NCBI RefSeq assembly: GCF_029626175.1
Contig: NZ_JARUBM010000002.1
Span: 186,001 to 250,000, forward strand
Direction of reading: 5' to 3'
DNA from: Micromonospora sp. WMMD1082
GTDB taxonomy: Bacteria; Actinomycetota; Actinomycetes; Mycobacteriales; Micromonosporaceae
Length of the DNA stretch: 64,000 nt
The stretch's first letter is position 1; every line of letters begins with the position of its first letter. Both the position numbers and the translations under genes were made by a program. The notes beneath the pieces were generated by a model. The model made no database searches and was not told where the DNA came from. It saw nothing but the letters and a program-made list of their open reading frames with translations. Shown here piece after piece: positions 49,886 through 58,222 of this stretch.

Positions 49886-49994
49886 CGTATCCCGCGCTGA
49901 GCGGCCGGGGTCGTCGCATCCGCGACGGGTCGTTCCCGAGGGTCCTCGCATCCGCGACTGCCCGCTCCAGGCTCCTCGCATCCGCGACCGGTCG
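49886..49994. repeat. Three or four 13-bp direct repeats, about 30-bp period
   Basis: TCGCATCCGCGAC occurs three times, with CGCATCC starting at 49915, 49947 and 49977 (periods 32 and 30); a fourth degenerate copy CGTATCCCGCGCT begins at 49886. The copies sit between the FtsX gene and the Ddn-like gene at 50035, the last 45 bases before that gene's start. A regulator binding array or slipped repeat are both possible. Confidence 0.55.
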
Positions 49995-50034
49995 GCCACT
50001 GTCGCGGCGTGCCGGGCGACGGCAGACTGTCCGC

Positions 50035-50571
50035 GTGTCCGTTCTGGGAAGCCTCACCCGCCGGGTCGGTCGTCACCGCTGGTTCGGCGCCACCATTCGT
50101 CTGCTGGTGCCCGCCGACCGGGCACTCGGCCGGCTGACCCGGGGCCGGGTGGTCGCGCTCGGGCTCGTACCGTCCCTGGTGATCACCACCACCGGTCGGA
50201 AGTCCGGCCGGCCGCGCAGCAATCCACTGCTCTACGTGCCCGACGGCGACGCGTACGTGGTGGTCGGATCCAACTGGGGTCAGGCCCGGCAGCCGGCCTG
50301 GTCGCTGAACCTGCTCGCCGAGCCGAGCGCCGAGGTGGACGTCAGGGGTCGCCGGATCCCGGTACGCGCCGAGGTGGCGGACGGCGCCGAACGCGACCGG
50401 CTGTGGCGGCTGCTGGTCGCCGAGTGGCCGGCCTACGAGACGTACGTCGAGCGGGCCGGTGGCCGGGAGATCCGGATCTTCCGCCTCAGGCCGGCGGGGC
50501 GCGACACCCTTGTCGACCCCGCTGGGCCGGACGGGCGTGGCGGGTCGGACGGGCGGGGACGGCCGCACTAG
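50035..50571 (+). CDS. Deazaflavin (F420)-dependent nitroreductase-family protein (Ddn-like)
   Basis: A 178-residue split-barrel protein of the Ddn/DUF385 family. The diagnostic blocks are VITTTGRKSGRPRSNPLLYV, VVVGSNWGQARQPAWSLNLL and the C-terminal WPAYETYVERAGGREIRIFR. Members use F420H2 to reduce quinones, nitroaromatics or other substrates; actinomycetes of this group make F420. The GTG at 50035 has no clear ribosome binding site and may be leaderless. The last 25 residues are a Gly/Asp/Arg-rich tail. Confidence 0.85.
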   Translation: MSVLGSLTRRVGRHRWFGATIRLLVPADRALGRLTRGRVVALGLVPSLVITTTGRKSGRPRSNPLLYVPDGDAYVVVGSNWGQARQPAWSLNLLAEPSAEVDVRGRRIPVRAEVADGAERDRLWRLLVAEWPAYETYVERAGGREIRIFRLRPAGRDTLVDPAGPDGRGGSDGRGRPH

Positions 50572-50631
50572 GGTGTGCGGTGACCAGGCCGTCGCCGAGG
50601 GCGACGGTGTGGGCGACGGCGCGATCGCGGG

Positions 50632-51360
50632 GTGGTCGGCGTGGACGGTGGCCAGGAGCACCGGGACGATCCCCGGTGGGATGTGGCCGAACGGGTCACC
50701 GCGGCCGTCCGGCGACGGTTTCCCGCCGACGTGCTCGCCGTCGCGGTGCACGGCCCGCTGGCCCACGGCGACGACGACGGCGGCGGCGACGGTGAGGTCG
50801 GGCTGCTGGTGGTCACCTACCGCCCCGGCACCGGGCCGCCCTCGGCGACCCGCCGCGTGGACGGCGTACTGGTCGACCTGACCGTTCTCGCCGCCGAGGA
50901 GCGCCTGCGCCAGGCCCGGCAGCTGAACTCCCGCTGGCCGCTGACCGCCGACCGCTACGTCACCACCCGCGCACTGCACGACCCGACCGGCTGGCTGCCC
51001 ACCCTGCGCGACGAGCATCTCGGCCGGCTGGCCCGAGCCCGCCCGGCCGAGTTCACCACCGCCGCCCGCACCGCGTGGTATCGCGGTGGCGCCGCGCACG
51101 CCCGGGCCGCCCGGCTGGCCGAGTGGTACGAGACGGACCAGGCCCTGCTCATGCTCGGCGAGGCCCGGCTCGCCGCGGCGACGGTCAGCGGCCTGCTCAG
51201 CCGCACCTACTTCCGGGATCCGGGCGACGCGGTCCGCCGCACCGGGCTGGCCGGAGCGGACATGACCGAGGTCGGTGCGGTGCTGACCCGCCAGTCGACG
51301 GAGCTGACCGCCCGTGGCCGCCCCGTCGACGGCACCGTAGACGACCTCCTAACCCCCTAA
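50632..51360 (+). CDS. Nucleotidyltransferase-like protein
   Basis: A 242-residue protein resembling minimal nucleotidyltransferases. VLAVAVHGPLAHGDDDGGGD followed by GEVGLLVVTYRP is in the place of the GS...D.D active site, but the normal GS is Gly-Pro and the acidic pair must come from the Asp-rich loop, so activity is uncertain. The C-terminal half is helical (ARAARLAEWYETDQALLMLG, AAATVSGLLSRTYFRDPG), as in kanamycin-nucleotidyltransferase-like proteins. GTG at 50632 or 50641 may start it. It is followed by an inverted-repeat element. Function is not assigned. Confidence 0.5.
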   Translation: MVGVDGGQEHRDDPRWDVAERVTAAVRRRFPADVLAVAVHGPLAHGDDDGGGDGEVGLLVVTYRPGTGPPSATRRVDGVLVDLTVLAAEERLRQARQLNSRWPLTADRYVTTRALHDPTGWLPTLRDEHLGRLARARPAEFTTAARTAWYRGGAAHARAARLAEWYETDQALLMLGEARLAAATVSGLLSRTYFRDPGDAVRRTGLAGADMTEVGAVLTRQSTELTARGRPVDGTVDDLLTP

Positions 51361-51386
51361 CCCCTGACCCTCCCCGCCCCACTCGC

Positions 51387-51462
51387 CGTCGATCTTGCAC
51401 TTGTGGTCGCCGACATGACGCTTTTGTCCGTGTATGCGACGACACAAAGTGCAAGATCGACG
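51387..51462. repeat. Palindromic intergenic element with 16-bp perfect outer arms
   Basis: CGTCGATCTTGCACTT (51387-51402) is the exact reverse complement of AAGTGCAAGATCGACG (51447-51462). Allowing one unpaired base, pairing continues inward (GTGGTCGCCG against the complement of CGACGACACA), giving arms of about 26 bases and a loop of about 24 containing ATGACGCTTTTGTCCGTGT. It lies between two convergent genes (26 bp after one, 34 bp before the stop of the other). It can act as a terminator, but the AT-richer, mismatched structure resembles dispersed REP-like elements. Confidence 0.6.
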
Positions 51463-51496
51463 CGGGCCATGCGGCGGGGTGGGGGCAGCGGGGTGG

Positions 51497-52216
51497 TTAG
51501 GTGAGGCCGGCTTGGATGCCGATGAGGGTGCCGATGAGGTAGGTGGCTGCTGCGGCGGCGGCGCCGAGCAGGAGCTGACGCAGCCCGCCGGACCACCACC
51601 GGCGGTTGGTGAACCGGGAGACGACCGCACCGGCGACGAAGAGCCCCAGCCCGCCGACGGCCAGGGCCAGGGCCAGGCTGGTCGCACCGAACAGGTACGG
51701 CAGCAGCGGCACCAGCGCGCCGACGGAGAAGCAGAGGAACGACGACAGCGCCGCCGTCCACGGGTCGGGCTGCTCGTCCGGGTTGACGCCCAGTTCCTCC
51801 TGCACGTGCACGCGCAGCGCCTGCTCCGGATCCTGGCGTACCACCTCGGCCACCTGGACGGCGAGCGCCGCCGGCAGGCCCCGGGCCATCCACATCTCGG
51901 CCAGCTCCCGGGCCTCCGCCTCCGGGTGCCGTTCCAGCTCCCGCCGTTCCTTGGCCACCTCGGCGGCGAGCTGCTCGTTGGCCGACCGGACGCTGGTGTA
52001 CTCCCCGAGCGCCATCGAGATCGCACCGGCGACCAGGCCGGCGGTGCCGGTGAGCACGATGGTGTGCGGCGATACCCCGCCGCCGCCGACCCCGGCGATC
52101 AGGGCGATGTTGGTGACCAGGCCATCCATCGCACCGAACACCGCCGGTCGCAGCCAGCCGCCGGAGATGTCGGCGTGGTGCGGCTCCCGCAGCGCCGCCG
52201 CCGGGGTGTCGGTCAC
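51497..52216 (-). CDS. VIT family (CCC1-like) iron/manganese transporter
   Basis: A 239-residue membrane protein of the VIT1/CCC1 family. The helix 1 block [20 protein letters not shown] and helix 2 [20 protein letters not shown] have the Asp/Gly/Met and Glu/Tyr/Ser residues typical of the family; a cytosolic Glu-rich loop ([20 protein letters not shown]) would bind metal, then three more helices follow. It exports Fe2+ or Mn2+ from the cytoplasm. GTG at 52216 overlaps the map stop codon (GTGA); the longer frame to 52321 is rejected. Confidence 0.92.
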   Translation of the reverse strand: MTDTPAAALREPHHADISGGWLRPAVFGAMDGLVTNIALIAGVGGGGVSPHTIVLTGTAGLVAGAISMALGEYTSVRSANEQLAAEVAKERRELERHPEAEARELAEMWMARGLPAALAVQVAEVVRQDPEQALRVHVQEELGVNPDEQPDPWTAALSSFLCFSVGALVPLLPYLFGATSLALALAVGGLGLFVAGAVVSRFTNRRWWSGGLRQLLLGAAAAAATYLIGTLIGIQAGLT

Positions 52217-53070
52217 GGCAGGGTCAGGATCTCGCGGCCGTCCTCGGTCACCAGCACGGTGTGCTCGAACTGGGCGGTCCACTTCCGGTCCTTGGTGACC
52301 ACCGTCCAGCCGTCGTCCCACAGGTCGTACTGGTAGGTGCCGAGAGTGATCATCGGCTCGATGGTGAAGGTCATGCCCGGCTCCATCACGTCGGTGGGGC
52401 GCGGGCTGTCGTAGTGCGGGACGTAGAGCCCGCTGTGGAAGGACTCGCCGATGCCGTGGCCGGTGAAGTCGCGGACCACGCCGTAGCCGAAGCGCTTCGC
52501 GTACGACTCGATGACGCGGCCGATCACGTTGATCTGCCGACCCGGAGCGACCGCGCGGATGCCCCGCATCATCGCCTCGTGGGTCCGCTCGACCAGCACC
52601 CGGGCCTCCTCGGCGACCTCACCGACGCAGAACGTCGCGTCCGTGTCGCCGTGCACGCCGCCGATGTACGCAGTCACGTCGACGTTGATGATGTCGCCGT
52701 CTGCCAGCACCGTCGAGTCGGGGATGCCGTGGCAGATCACCTCGTTGAGGCTGGTGCAGCAGGACTTCGGGAAGCCCTTGTAGCCCAGCGTCGACGGGTA
52801 GGCGCCGTTGTCGACCAGGAACTCGTGCACCACCCGGTCGATCTCGTCGGTGGTCACGCCGGGCTTGCAGTGCTCGCCCGCCAACTGCACCGCCTGGGCG
52901 GCGATCCGCCCCGCGACACGCATCTTCTCGATGGTCTCCGGGGTCTGCACGTGCGATCCACGCCACGGGCGGGGCGCCTTCTTGCCGACGTACTCCGGTC
53001 GGGCGATGTGGGCGGGCACCGGCCGCCACGGGGAGAGCGTGCCTGGGGTCAGCGGCGCACGGACGGTCAT
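52213..53070 (-). CDS. map: Methionine aminopeptidase type I
   Basis: A 285-residue MetAP that removes N-terminal methionine. Metal ligands are intact: two Asp in [20 protein letters not shown], His in [14 protein letters not shown], Glu in [13 protein letters not shown] and Glu in [15 protein letters not shown]. The N-terminal 40 residues (with [13 protein letters not shown]) are the short extension typical of actinobacterial MapB. It overlaps the VIT gene at its stop and diverges from the STAS gene. Confidence 0.97.
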   Translation of the reverse strand: MTVRAPLTPGTLSPWRPVPAHIARPEYVGKKAPRPWRGSHVQTPETIEKMRVAGRIAAQAVQLAGEHCKPGVTTDEIDRVVHEFLVDNGAYPSTLGYKGFPKSCCTSLNEVICHGIPDSTVLADGDIINVDVTAYIGGVHGDTDATFCVGEVAEEARVLVERTHEAMMRGIRAVAPGRQINVIGRVIESYAKRFGYGVVRDFTGHGIGESFHSGLYVPHYDSPRPTDVMEPGMTFTIEPMITLGTYQYDLWDDGWTVVTKDRKWTAQFEHTVLVTEDGREILTLP

Positions 53071-53164
53071 GGCGCAAGCCTATCGCCGCGCACCCGGTGA
53101 CCCCCACCACCGTCCGTTCCGGGAGGTTGTTGCCCCACCAGTTGCACTGTGTCAAGGTGTCTGC

Positions 53165-53479
53165 GTGGATCTAGGGGGAGCACCTCCCATCTTCTCCGCC
53201 AGCGCGGAGACCGACGGTGATCACCTGAGTGTGGTGGTCACCGGCGAGGTCGACATGGCGACCGCCGACACCATGCTCCAGACGGCGCTGCGCGAGCCGG
53301 CCGGCCGGGTGACACTCGACCTGCGCGCGGTGACCTTCTTCGACTCGGCGGCCATCCACGCGGTGGTCCGGCTCGCCGGCCACTACCCGGACACGCTGAC
53401 GGTGCTGCCGTCCCGACAGGTCAGCCGGGTGCTGGAGATCGCCGGTCTGGGCCGGCAGCCCTGGTTGCACCCCGCCTGA
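53165..53479 (+). CDS. STAS domain anti-sigma factor antagonist
   Basis: A 104-residue single STAS domain. ETDGDHLSVVVTGEVDMATA gives the first strands, and the phosphorylation loop is LDLRAVTFFDSAAIHAVVRL with the conserved Ser in the DS motif. Such proteins (RsbV/SpoIIAA type) bind the anti-sigma kinase when dephosphorylated and free a sigma factor. The GTG at 53165 has AAGGTG upstream. It is tail-to-tail with the sensor/PP2C/anti-sigma-kinase gene, 33 bp apart, which encodes both enzymes needed to control its phosphorylation state. Confidence 0.87.
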   Translation: MDLGGAPPIFSASAETDGDHLSVVVTGEVDMATADTMLQTALREPAGRVTLDLRAVTFFDSAAIHAVVRLAGHYPDTLTVLPSRQVSRVLEIAGLGRQPWLHPA

Positions 53480-53512
53480 GGCCGTCGTGCACCCGCAGCC
53501 GAAACCGCTTCG

Positions 53513-56500
53513 CTAAGGGCTCAGCTCCCGCCGCAGGGTGACCTGCGTCCCCTCCGGCGTACGGTCCACCGACAGCTCCCCGAGGGCCTGGATCAACGAC
53601 AGGCCACGGCCCCGGAAACCCGACCCGGTCGACTCGCGCCACCGCCCGGTGTCGCACACCGTCGCCACCACCGTGCGGTTCTCCACCCGCACCTCGACAT
53701 CGATCGTCGGCTCCGCCGGGTCGACCGGGTGCTCGATGGCGTTGGCCGCCGCCTCGGAGACCGCCACGGTGAGGTCGAACAGGTCCGTCTCGCCCACCTC
53801 GTGCGCGACCAGGAAGTCCTCGAGCCGCTTGCGCAGCACGCTCAGCCGGGTGGGATCGGCGGGCAGCCGCAGCGCGAACCGGTTCAGTTCGGCCGCCTCC
53901 AGGGCGAGCACCGCCACGTCGTCCCGGCGGGGCCGGTCGGCGACCCGCTCCACCACCGCGTCGATCAGATCCGCCACCTGCTCCCCGGAGCGGGCGGCGT
54001 CGGCGCGCAGCTGGGCCAGCGAGTCGTCGATGCCGACCTGCCGGTCCTCGATCAGGCCGTCGGTGTAGAGCAGCAGCCGGTCACCGGCCCGCAGCTCGCC
54101 GGAGACCGTCTCGTAGCGGGTGCCGGCGATGGCCCCGACCGGCGGCCCGAGCGCGCGGTCGTGCAGGAACGCGACATCGTCCCCGCGGATCAGCAGTGGT
54201 GACGGATGTCCGGCGCTGGCGTACCGCAGCCGGCCCGTCCGAGGGCTGAACCACAGGCAGAACACCGTCGCGAACGACCGCGACTCGGTGGACCCGACCA
54301 ACCGGTTGAGCCGGGTCAACGATTCGCCCGGATCAAAACCCTCCAGCACATACGCGCGCAGCGCGTTGCGCAGTTGACCCATGGCCGCAGCCGCCGGCAC
54401 ACCCTTGCCGACCACGTCCCCGATGGCCAGGACGAGTTCGTCGTCGTCGCGGGCCACCACGTCGTACCAGTCGCCGCCCACCTCGACGTCCGCGCTGCCG
54501 GGCAGGTAACGGCTGGCGACCACGGCACCGGGCAGCTGGGGCAGGGTGCGGGGCAGCAGGCTGTGTTGCAGGGTGGTGGCGATGCGGTGCTCGGCCTCGT
54601 AGAGCTGGGCGTTCTCCATGCGTACGCCCACCAGCCGGGCGAGTTGGGTCAAGGCGGCCTCGTCGGTGTCGGCTCCCTCGGCGGCTGGACGCCACACCCG
54701 CAGCTCGCCGAGCCGCTGGTCGGCCACGCCGGTCAACGGCAGCACGAAGGACGGCTCGACGGAGGTGGCACCGCCCGCGTCGGCCTCGTAGCGTGCCCCA
54801 CCGGCGGAGACCACCACCCGGACGGCCTCGGCGAGGGTCAGCGCGTGCCGGGCCGCGACCTGGAGCACGTCGGCCGTGGAGCGGGCGGTGTTGACCGCGA
54901 CCGCCGCGTCGGCGAGGGCACGCAACCGCCGGATGATCTGGTTGCGCAGCTGACCGAGGGCCATGTTGGCCCGGACCCGGGCGATCAGTTCCTGCCCGGA
55001 GAAGGGTTTGGTGAGGTAGTCGTCGGCACCCACCGACAACCCGGCCACCTCATCTGCCGCACCGGCGCGGGCGGAGAGCAGCACGATCGGTACGTACCGG
55101 GTACGCGGATCCGCGCGCAGCGCGGCGACCAGACCGAAGCCGTCCAGCCGGGGCATCATCACGTCGGTCAGCACCAGGTCGAAGTCGGTGTCGGTGGCCA
55201 GCCGGAGCGCCTCGACGCCGTCGGTGGCCGTCCTCACCTCCCAGGTCGGCACGAGCAGCCGGGCGACGTGTTCGCGCAGGTCAGGGTTGTCGTCCACGAC
55301 CAGGATGCGACCCTCGGGCGCGGCGGTGACGGGCCACGGTGCCGCCCCCGCGGCGCCGCCCGCCTCCGGCCCGGCGGGGGTCGTCGAGGCCGGGGCCGCC
55401 GGAGCAGGGGCCGCCGGATGGGGCGCGGTCGGGGTGGGGGCGGCGGTCCACCGGGCGGTCTCGGCGACGAAGAGCCCGGCCTGCCGCGGCTCGCGTCCGG
55501 TGCGGTCCGCGTCGGCGACCCCGCCGTCGGCGATCCGGTCCGCATCGGCGTCGGAGACCCGGTCGGCCGGCAGGTGCCCGGAGCCGAACGGAACGGTGAC
55601 CACGAAGGTGCTGCCGACGTCGACCCGGCTGGTGGCGGTGACCTGCCCACCGTGCATCTCGACCAGTTCCCGGACCAGGGCGAGGCCGATCCCGCTCCCC
55701 TCGTGGCTGCGCGACCGCACCCCCGGCACCCGGTGGAACCGTTCGAAGACGTACGGCAGCTCCTCCGGGAGGATGCCCACGCCGGTGTCGGCGACCTCCA
55801 GACGGGCGGCGCCGTCGACCTCCCGGACCCGGATGCTGATCTCCCCCTCGAAGGTGAACTTCAGGGCGTTGGAGAGCAGATTCAGGACGATCTTCTCCCA
55901 CATGTCCTGGTCGACGAAGACCGGCTCCGGCAGCGGCGTGCAGTCCACCACCAGCCGCAGCCCGGCGCGCTGGGTGGCCGAGCGGAACGTGCTGGCCAGC
56001 CGGGTGGTGTAGCCCGCCAGGTCGGTGGCCTCGTAGTGCGCGGCCAGCCGCCCCGACTCGAGCCGGGAGAAGTCGAGCACCGTGTTGACCAGCTTCAGCA
56101 GCCGCAACGCGTTGCGGTGCATCATGGTCAGGCGGTGCGTGTAGTCCGCGGGCAACGCCGGATCGGCGAGCAGGTCCTCCAGCGGGCCGAGCACCAGCGT
56201 CAACGGGGTGCGGAACTCGTGGCTCACGTTGGCGAAGAAGTTGGTCTTCGCGAGGTCCAGGGCGGCCAGTTCGGCGGCCCGGGCACGCTCCTGCTCGTAC
56301 GCCCGCTGCTTGCCGACCGCGCGGGAGATCTGCGCGGCGACCAGCTCGAAGAACGTCCGGTACTCGTCGGTGAAGGGCAGCCGCCGGGCCACGCCCAGCA
56401 CCAGCACCCCGGCCGGCTCGTTGGTCGCGCTGATCGGCAGCACGACCGCCTCCTCGGCGGCATCGGCCGGTACGTGCCCGAGCAGCTCGGCCGTGGCCAC

Positions 56501-57283
56501 CACCCCGCCGGTGCCGGTCGCGGCCACCTCGACCAGCCGGGAGGAAGGGTCGACGAGGCGGGTCTCGGCGCCACTGACCCCGGTCAGGCGCAGGTGCCCG
56601 TCGTCGTCGCGCAGGTAGAGCAGTCCGAACGGGACATCCGGCCGGTGCCGGTCGAGCACCGCCGCGGCGACCCCGCCGAGTTCCCTGCCGCTGCCCGGGT
56701 CGGCCAGTTCCGATCCGAGTTCGGCCAGGGCACGCAGCCGGCGCTCGCCGAGCACCCGACCGGTGGTCTCGCTGCAGATGCAGAGCACGCCGTTGATCGC
56801 GCCGTCCGCGCCCCGGATCGGGTCGTACGAGACGTCGAAGTAGACGTCCTCGACGAAGCCGTGCCGGTCCAGCAGGAAGTGGTGGTCCTGCGCCTGGTAC
56901 GACTCGCCGCCGTCCAGCACGCCCGCCAGCAGCGGCCCGAGCACGTCCCAGGTCTCCGCCCAGTGCTCCCGGGCGGGCTCGCCCAGCACGGCGGGATGCT
57001 TGTCGCCGATGGTCGGCCGGTAGGCGTCGTTGTAGAAGGCGCGCAGTTCCTCGCCCCAGAACATGGCGATCTGGGCCCTGGAGGCGAGCATCGTGCTGAT
57101 CGCGTTGCCCAGGGTGGCGGGCCAGCTGTCCGGTGCGCCGAGCGGGCTGGCCGACCAGTCATGATCGCGTAGCAGGGCGCCCATCTCGCCGCCGCCCGCG
57201 AAGGCCGCCGCGAGCAGCGGAGGGATCCCGCCGCCCGCCGTGGACGGATGGTCTCCGTCCACGCCCGCCTGGGCCGAGTTCAT
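53513..57283 (-). CDS. Hybrid sensor kinase-receiver-PP2C phosphatase-anti-sigma kinase fusion
   Basis: A 1256-residue multidomain protein. PAS-like region (about 30-175, IAMFWGEELRAFYNDAYRPT), GAF-like region (about 185-325), HisKA with His355 (FFANVSHEFRTPLTLVLGPL) and HATPase_c (LLSNALKFTFEGEI, DTGVGI, GSGIGLALV; about 465-575), a Pro/Ala linker, receiver domain (about 680-795) with phospho-Asp in LVLTDVMMPRLDG, a second GAF-like region (about 810-950), a PP2C/SpoIIE phosphatase (about 960-1155, GGDWYDVV, IGDVVGKGVPAAA, DRLLLYTDGLIEDR) and a C-terminal RsbW-type ATPase (about 1165-1256, LTVAVSEAAANAIEHPVDPA, GRGLSLIQAL). The ATG at 57283 has GGGAGG upstream. It combines a phosphorelay with both arms of sigma-factor partner switching. 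Confidence 0.93.
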   Translation of the reverse strand: MNSAQAGVDGDHPSTAGGGIPPLLAAAFAGGGEMGALLRDHDWSASPLGAPDSWPATLGNAISTMLASRAQIAMFWGEELRAFYNDAYRPTIGDKHPAVLGEPAREHWAETWDVLGPLLAGVLDGGESYQAQDHHFLLDRHGFVEDVYFDVSYDPIRGADGAINGVLCICSETTGRVLGERRLRALAELGSELADPGSGRELGGVAAAVLDRHRPDVPFGLLYLRDDDGHLRLTGVSGAETRLVDPSSRLVEVAATGTGGVVATAELLGHVPADAAEEAVVLPISATNEPAGVLVLGVARRLPFTDEYRTFFELVAAQISRAVGKQRAYEQERARAAELAALDLAKTNFFANVSHEFRTPLTLVLGPLEDLLADPALPADYTHRLTMMHRNALRLLKLVNTVLDFSRLESGRLAAHYEATDLAGYTTRLASTFRSATQRAGLRLVVDCTPLPEPVFVDQDMWEKIVLNLLSNALKFTFEGEISIRVREVDGAARLEVADTGVGILPEELPYVFERFHRVPGVRSRSHEGSGIGLALVRELVEMHGGQVTATSRVDVGSTFVVTVPFGSGHLPADRVSDADADRIADGGVADADRTGREPRQAGLFVAETARWTAAPTPTAPHPAAPAPAAPASTTPAGPEAGGAAGAAPWPVTAAPEGRILVVDDNPDLREHVARLLVPTWEVRTATDGVEALRLATDTDFDLVLTDVMMPRLDGFGLVAALRADPRTRYVPIVLLSARAGAADEVAGLSVGADDYLTKPFSGQELIARVRANMALGQLRNQIIRRLRALADAAVAVNTARSTADVLQVAARHALTLAEAVRVVVSAGGARYEADAGGATSVEPSFVLPLTGVADQRLGELRVWRPAAEGADTDEAALTQLARLVGVRMENAQLYEAEHRIATTLQHSLLPRTLPQLPGAVVASRYLPGSADVEVGGDWYDVVARDDDELVLAIGDVVGKGVPAAAAMGQLRNALRAYVLEGFDPGESLTRLNRLVGSTESRSFATVFCLWFSPRTGRLRYASAGHPSPLLIRGDDVAFLHDRALGPPVGAIAGTRYETVSGELRAGDRLLLYTDGLIEDRQVGIDDSLAQLRADAARSGEQVADLIDAVVERVADRPRRDDVAVLALEAAELNRFALRLPADPTRLSVLRKRLEDFLVAHEVGETDLFDLTVAVSEAAANAIEHPVDPAEPTIDVEVRVENRTVVATVCDTGRWRESTGSGFRGRGLSLIQALGELSVDRTPEGTQVTLRRELSP

Positions 57284-57341
57284 GCAGCCTCCCGGCCGAG
57301 TCCGCAATGATTCCGATCATCAGATGCCGTGTGCCGCCCTT

Positions 57342-57367
57342 CTACCCAGAAGGATCGGCAACGTAAC
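57342..57367 (-). promoter_or_regulatory. Candidate SigB/SigF-type promoter of the fusion kinase
   Basis: On the minus strand GTTA (57367-57364) is followed by 16 bases and then GGGTAG (57347-57342), resembling the GTTT-N16-GGGTAT promoters of the sigma-B/sigma-F family. The start codon is 59 bases downstream. If real, the gene is under the type of sigma factor its own C-terminal domains would regulate. Confidence 0.35.
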
Positions 57368-57448
57368 GCACCCCGGCCGGCCAGAGGCTGGTGGGAGCGC
57401 TGCCGGACGGCCGACCGTCCAGGCTGCTCACTCTGTGTGCCCGACAGA

Positions 57449-58222
57449 TCACAACGGGGTGACGTACGCGCCGGTGATCCCGCCGTCGACCACGAACTGT
57501 GCGGCGGTCATGAACGAGGCGTCGTCGCTGGCGAGGAAGGCCACCGCGGCGGCGATCTCGGTCGGCTCGCCGAAGCGTCCCATCGGCACGTGCACCAGGC
57601 GGCGGGCCGCGCGCTCCGGGTCGGCCGCGAACAACTCCCGGAGCAACGGCGTGGCGACCGGCCCGGGGCACAGGGCGTTGACCCGGATGCCCTCCCGGGC
57701 GAACTGGACGCCCAACTCCCGGGTCAGCGCCAGCACCCCGCCCTTGCTCGCGGTGTACGCGATCTGCGACGTCGCCGCGCCCATCAGCGCCACGAAGGAG
57801 GCGGTGTTGATGATCGAACCCTTGCCCTGCCGGCGCATGTGCGGGATGACGTGCTTACAGCAGAGGTAGACGCTGGTCGTGTTGACCCGCAGCACCCGCT
57901 CCCAGGCGTCCAGCCCGGTGTCGAGGATGGAGTCGTCGTCCGGCGGTGAGATGCCGGCGTTGTTGAAGGCGACGTCCACCCGCCCGTACCGCTCGACCAC
58001 CCCGTCGAAGAGGGCGCGTACCGCCGACTCGTCGGCCACGTCGGTCGCGACGAAGATCCCGCCCACCTCGTCGGCGGCCCGTTCGCCGGCCTCGGCGTCG
58101 ATGTCGACGCAGACCACCCGGGCTCCCTCGGCGGCGAACCGCCGCACCGTGGCCAGTCCGATCCCGCTGGCCGCCCCGGTCACCACGGCGACCCGGTCCC
58201 GCAACCGTCCCTGCACGCTCAC
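57449..58222 (-). CDS. Short-chain dehydrogenase/reductase (SDR)
   Basis: A 257-residue classical SDR. The NAD(P) motif is VVTGAASGIGLATV, NNAGIS follows, and the catalytic Ser-Tyr-Lys are in INTASF and YTASKGG. It is labelled like 3-oxoacyl-ACP reductases, but its operon partners (aldehyde dehydrogenase, glutamine-synthetase-like ligase) point to catabolism of an amine or its aldehyde/alcohol intermediate. Its ATG/GTG start overlaps the stop of the aldehyde dehydrogenase gene (58219-58222). Confidence 0.92.
   Translation of the reverse strand: MSVQGRLRDRVAVVTGAASGIGLATVRRFAAEGARVVCVDIDAEAGERAADEVGGIFVATDVADESAVRALFDGVVERYGRVDVAFNNAGISPPDDDSILDTGLDAWERVLRVNTTSVYLCCKHVIPHMRRQGKGSIINTASFVALMGAATSQIAYTASKGGVLALTRELGVQFAREGIRVNALCPGPVATPLLRELFAADPERAARRLVHVPMGRFGEPTEIAAAVAFLASDDASFMTAAQFVVDGGITGAYVTPL

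Noticed and set aside
54206..57172. A 988-residue open frame on the plus strand
   Set aside because: Antisense of the sensor/PP2C fusion, with low-complexity composition and no motif.
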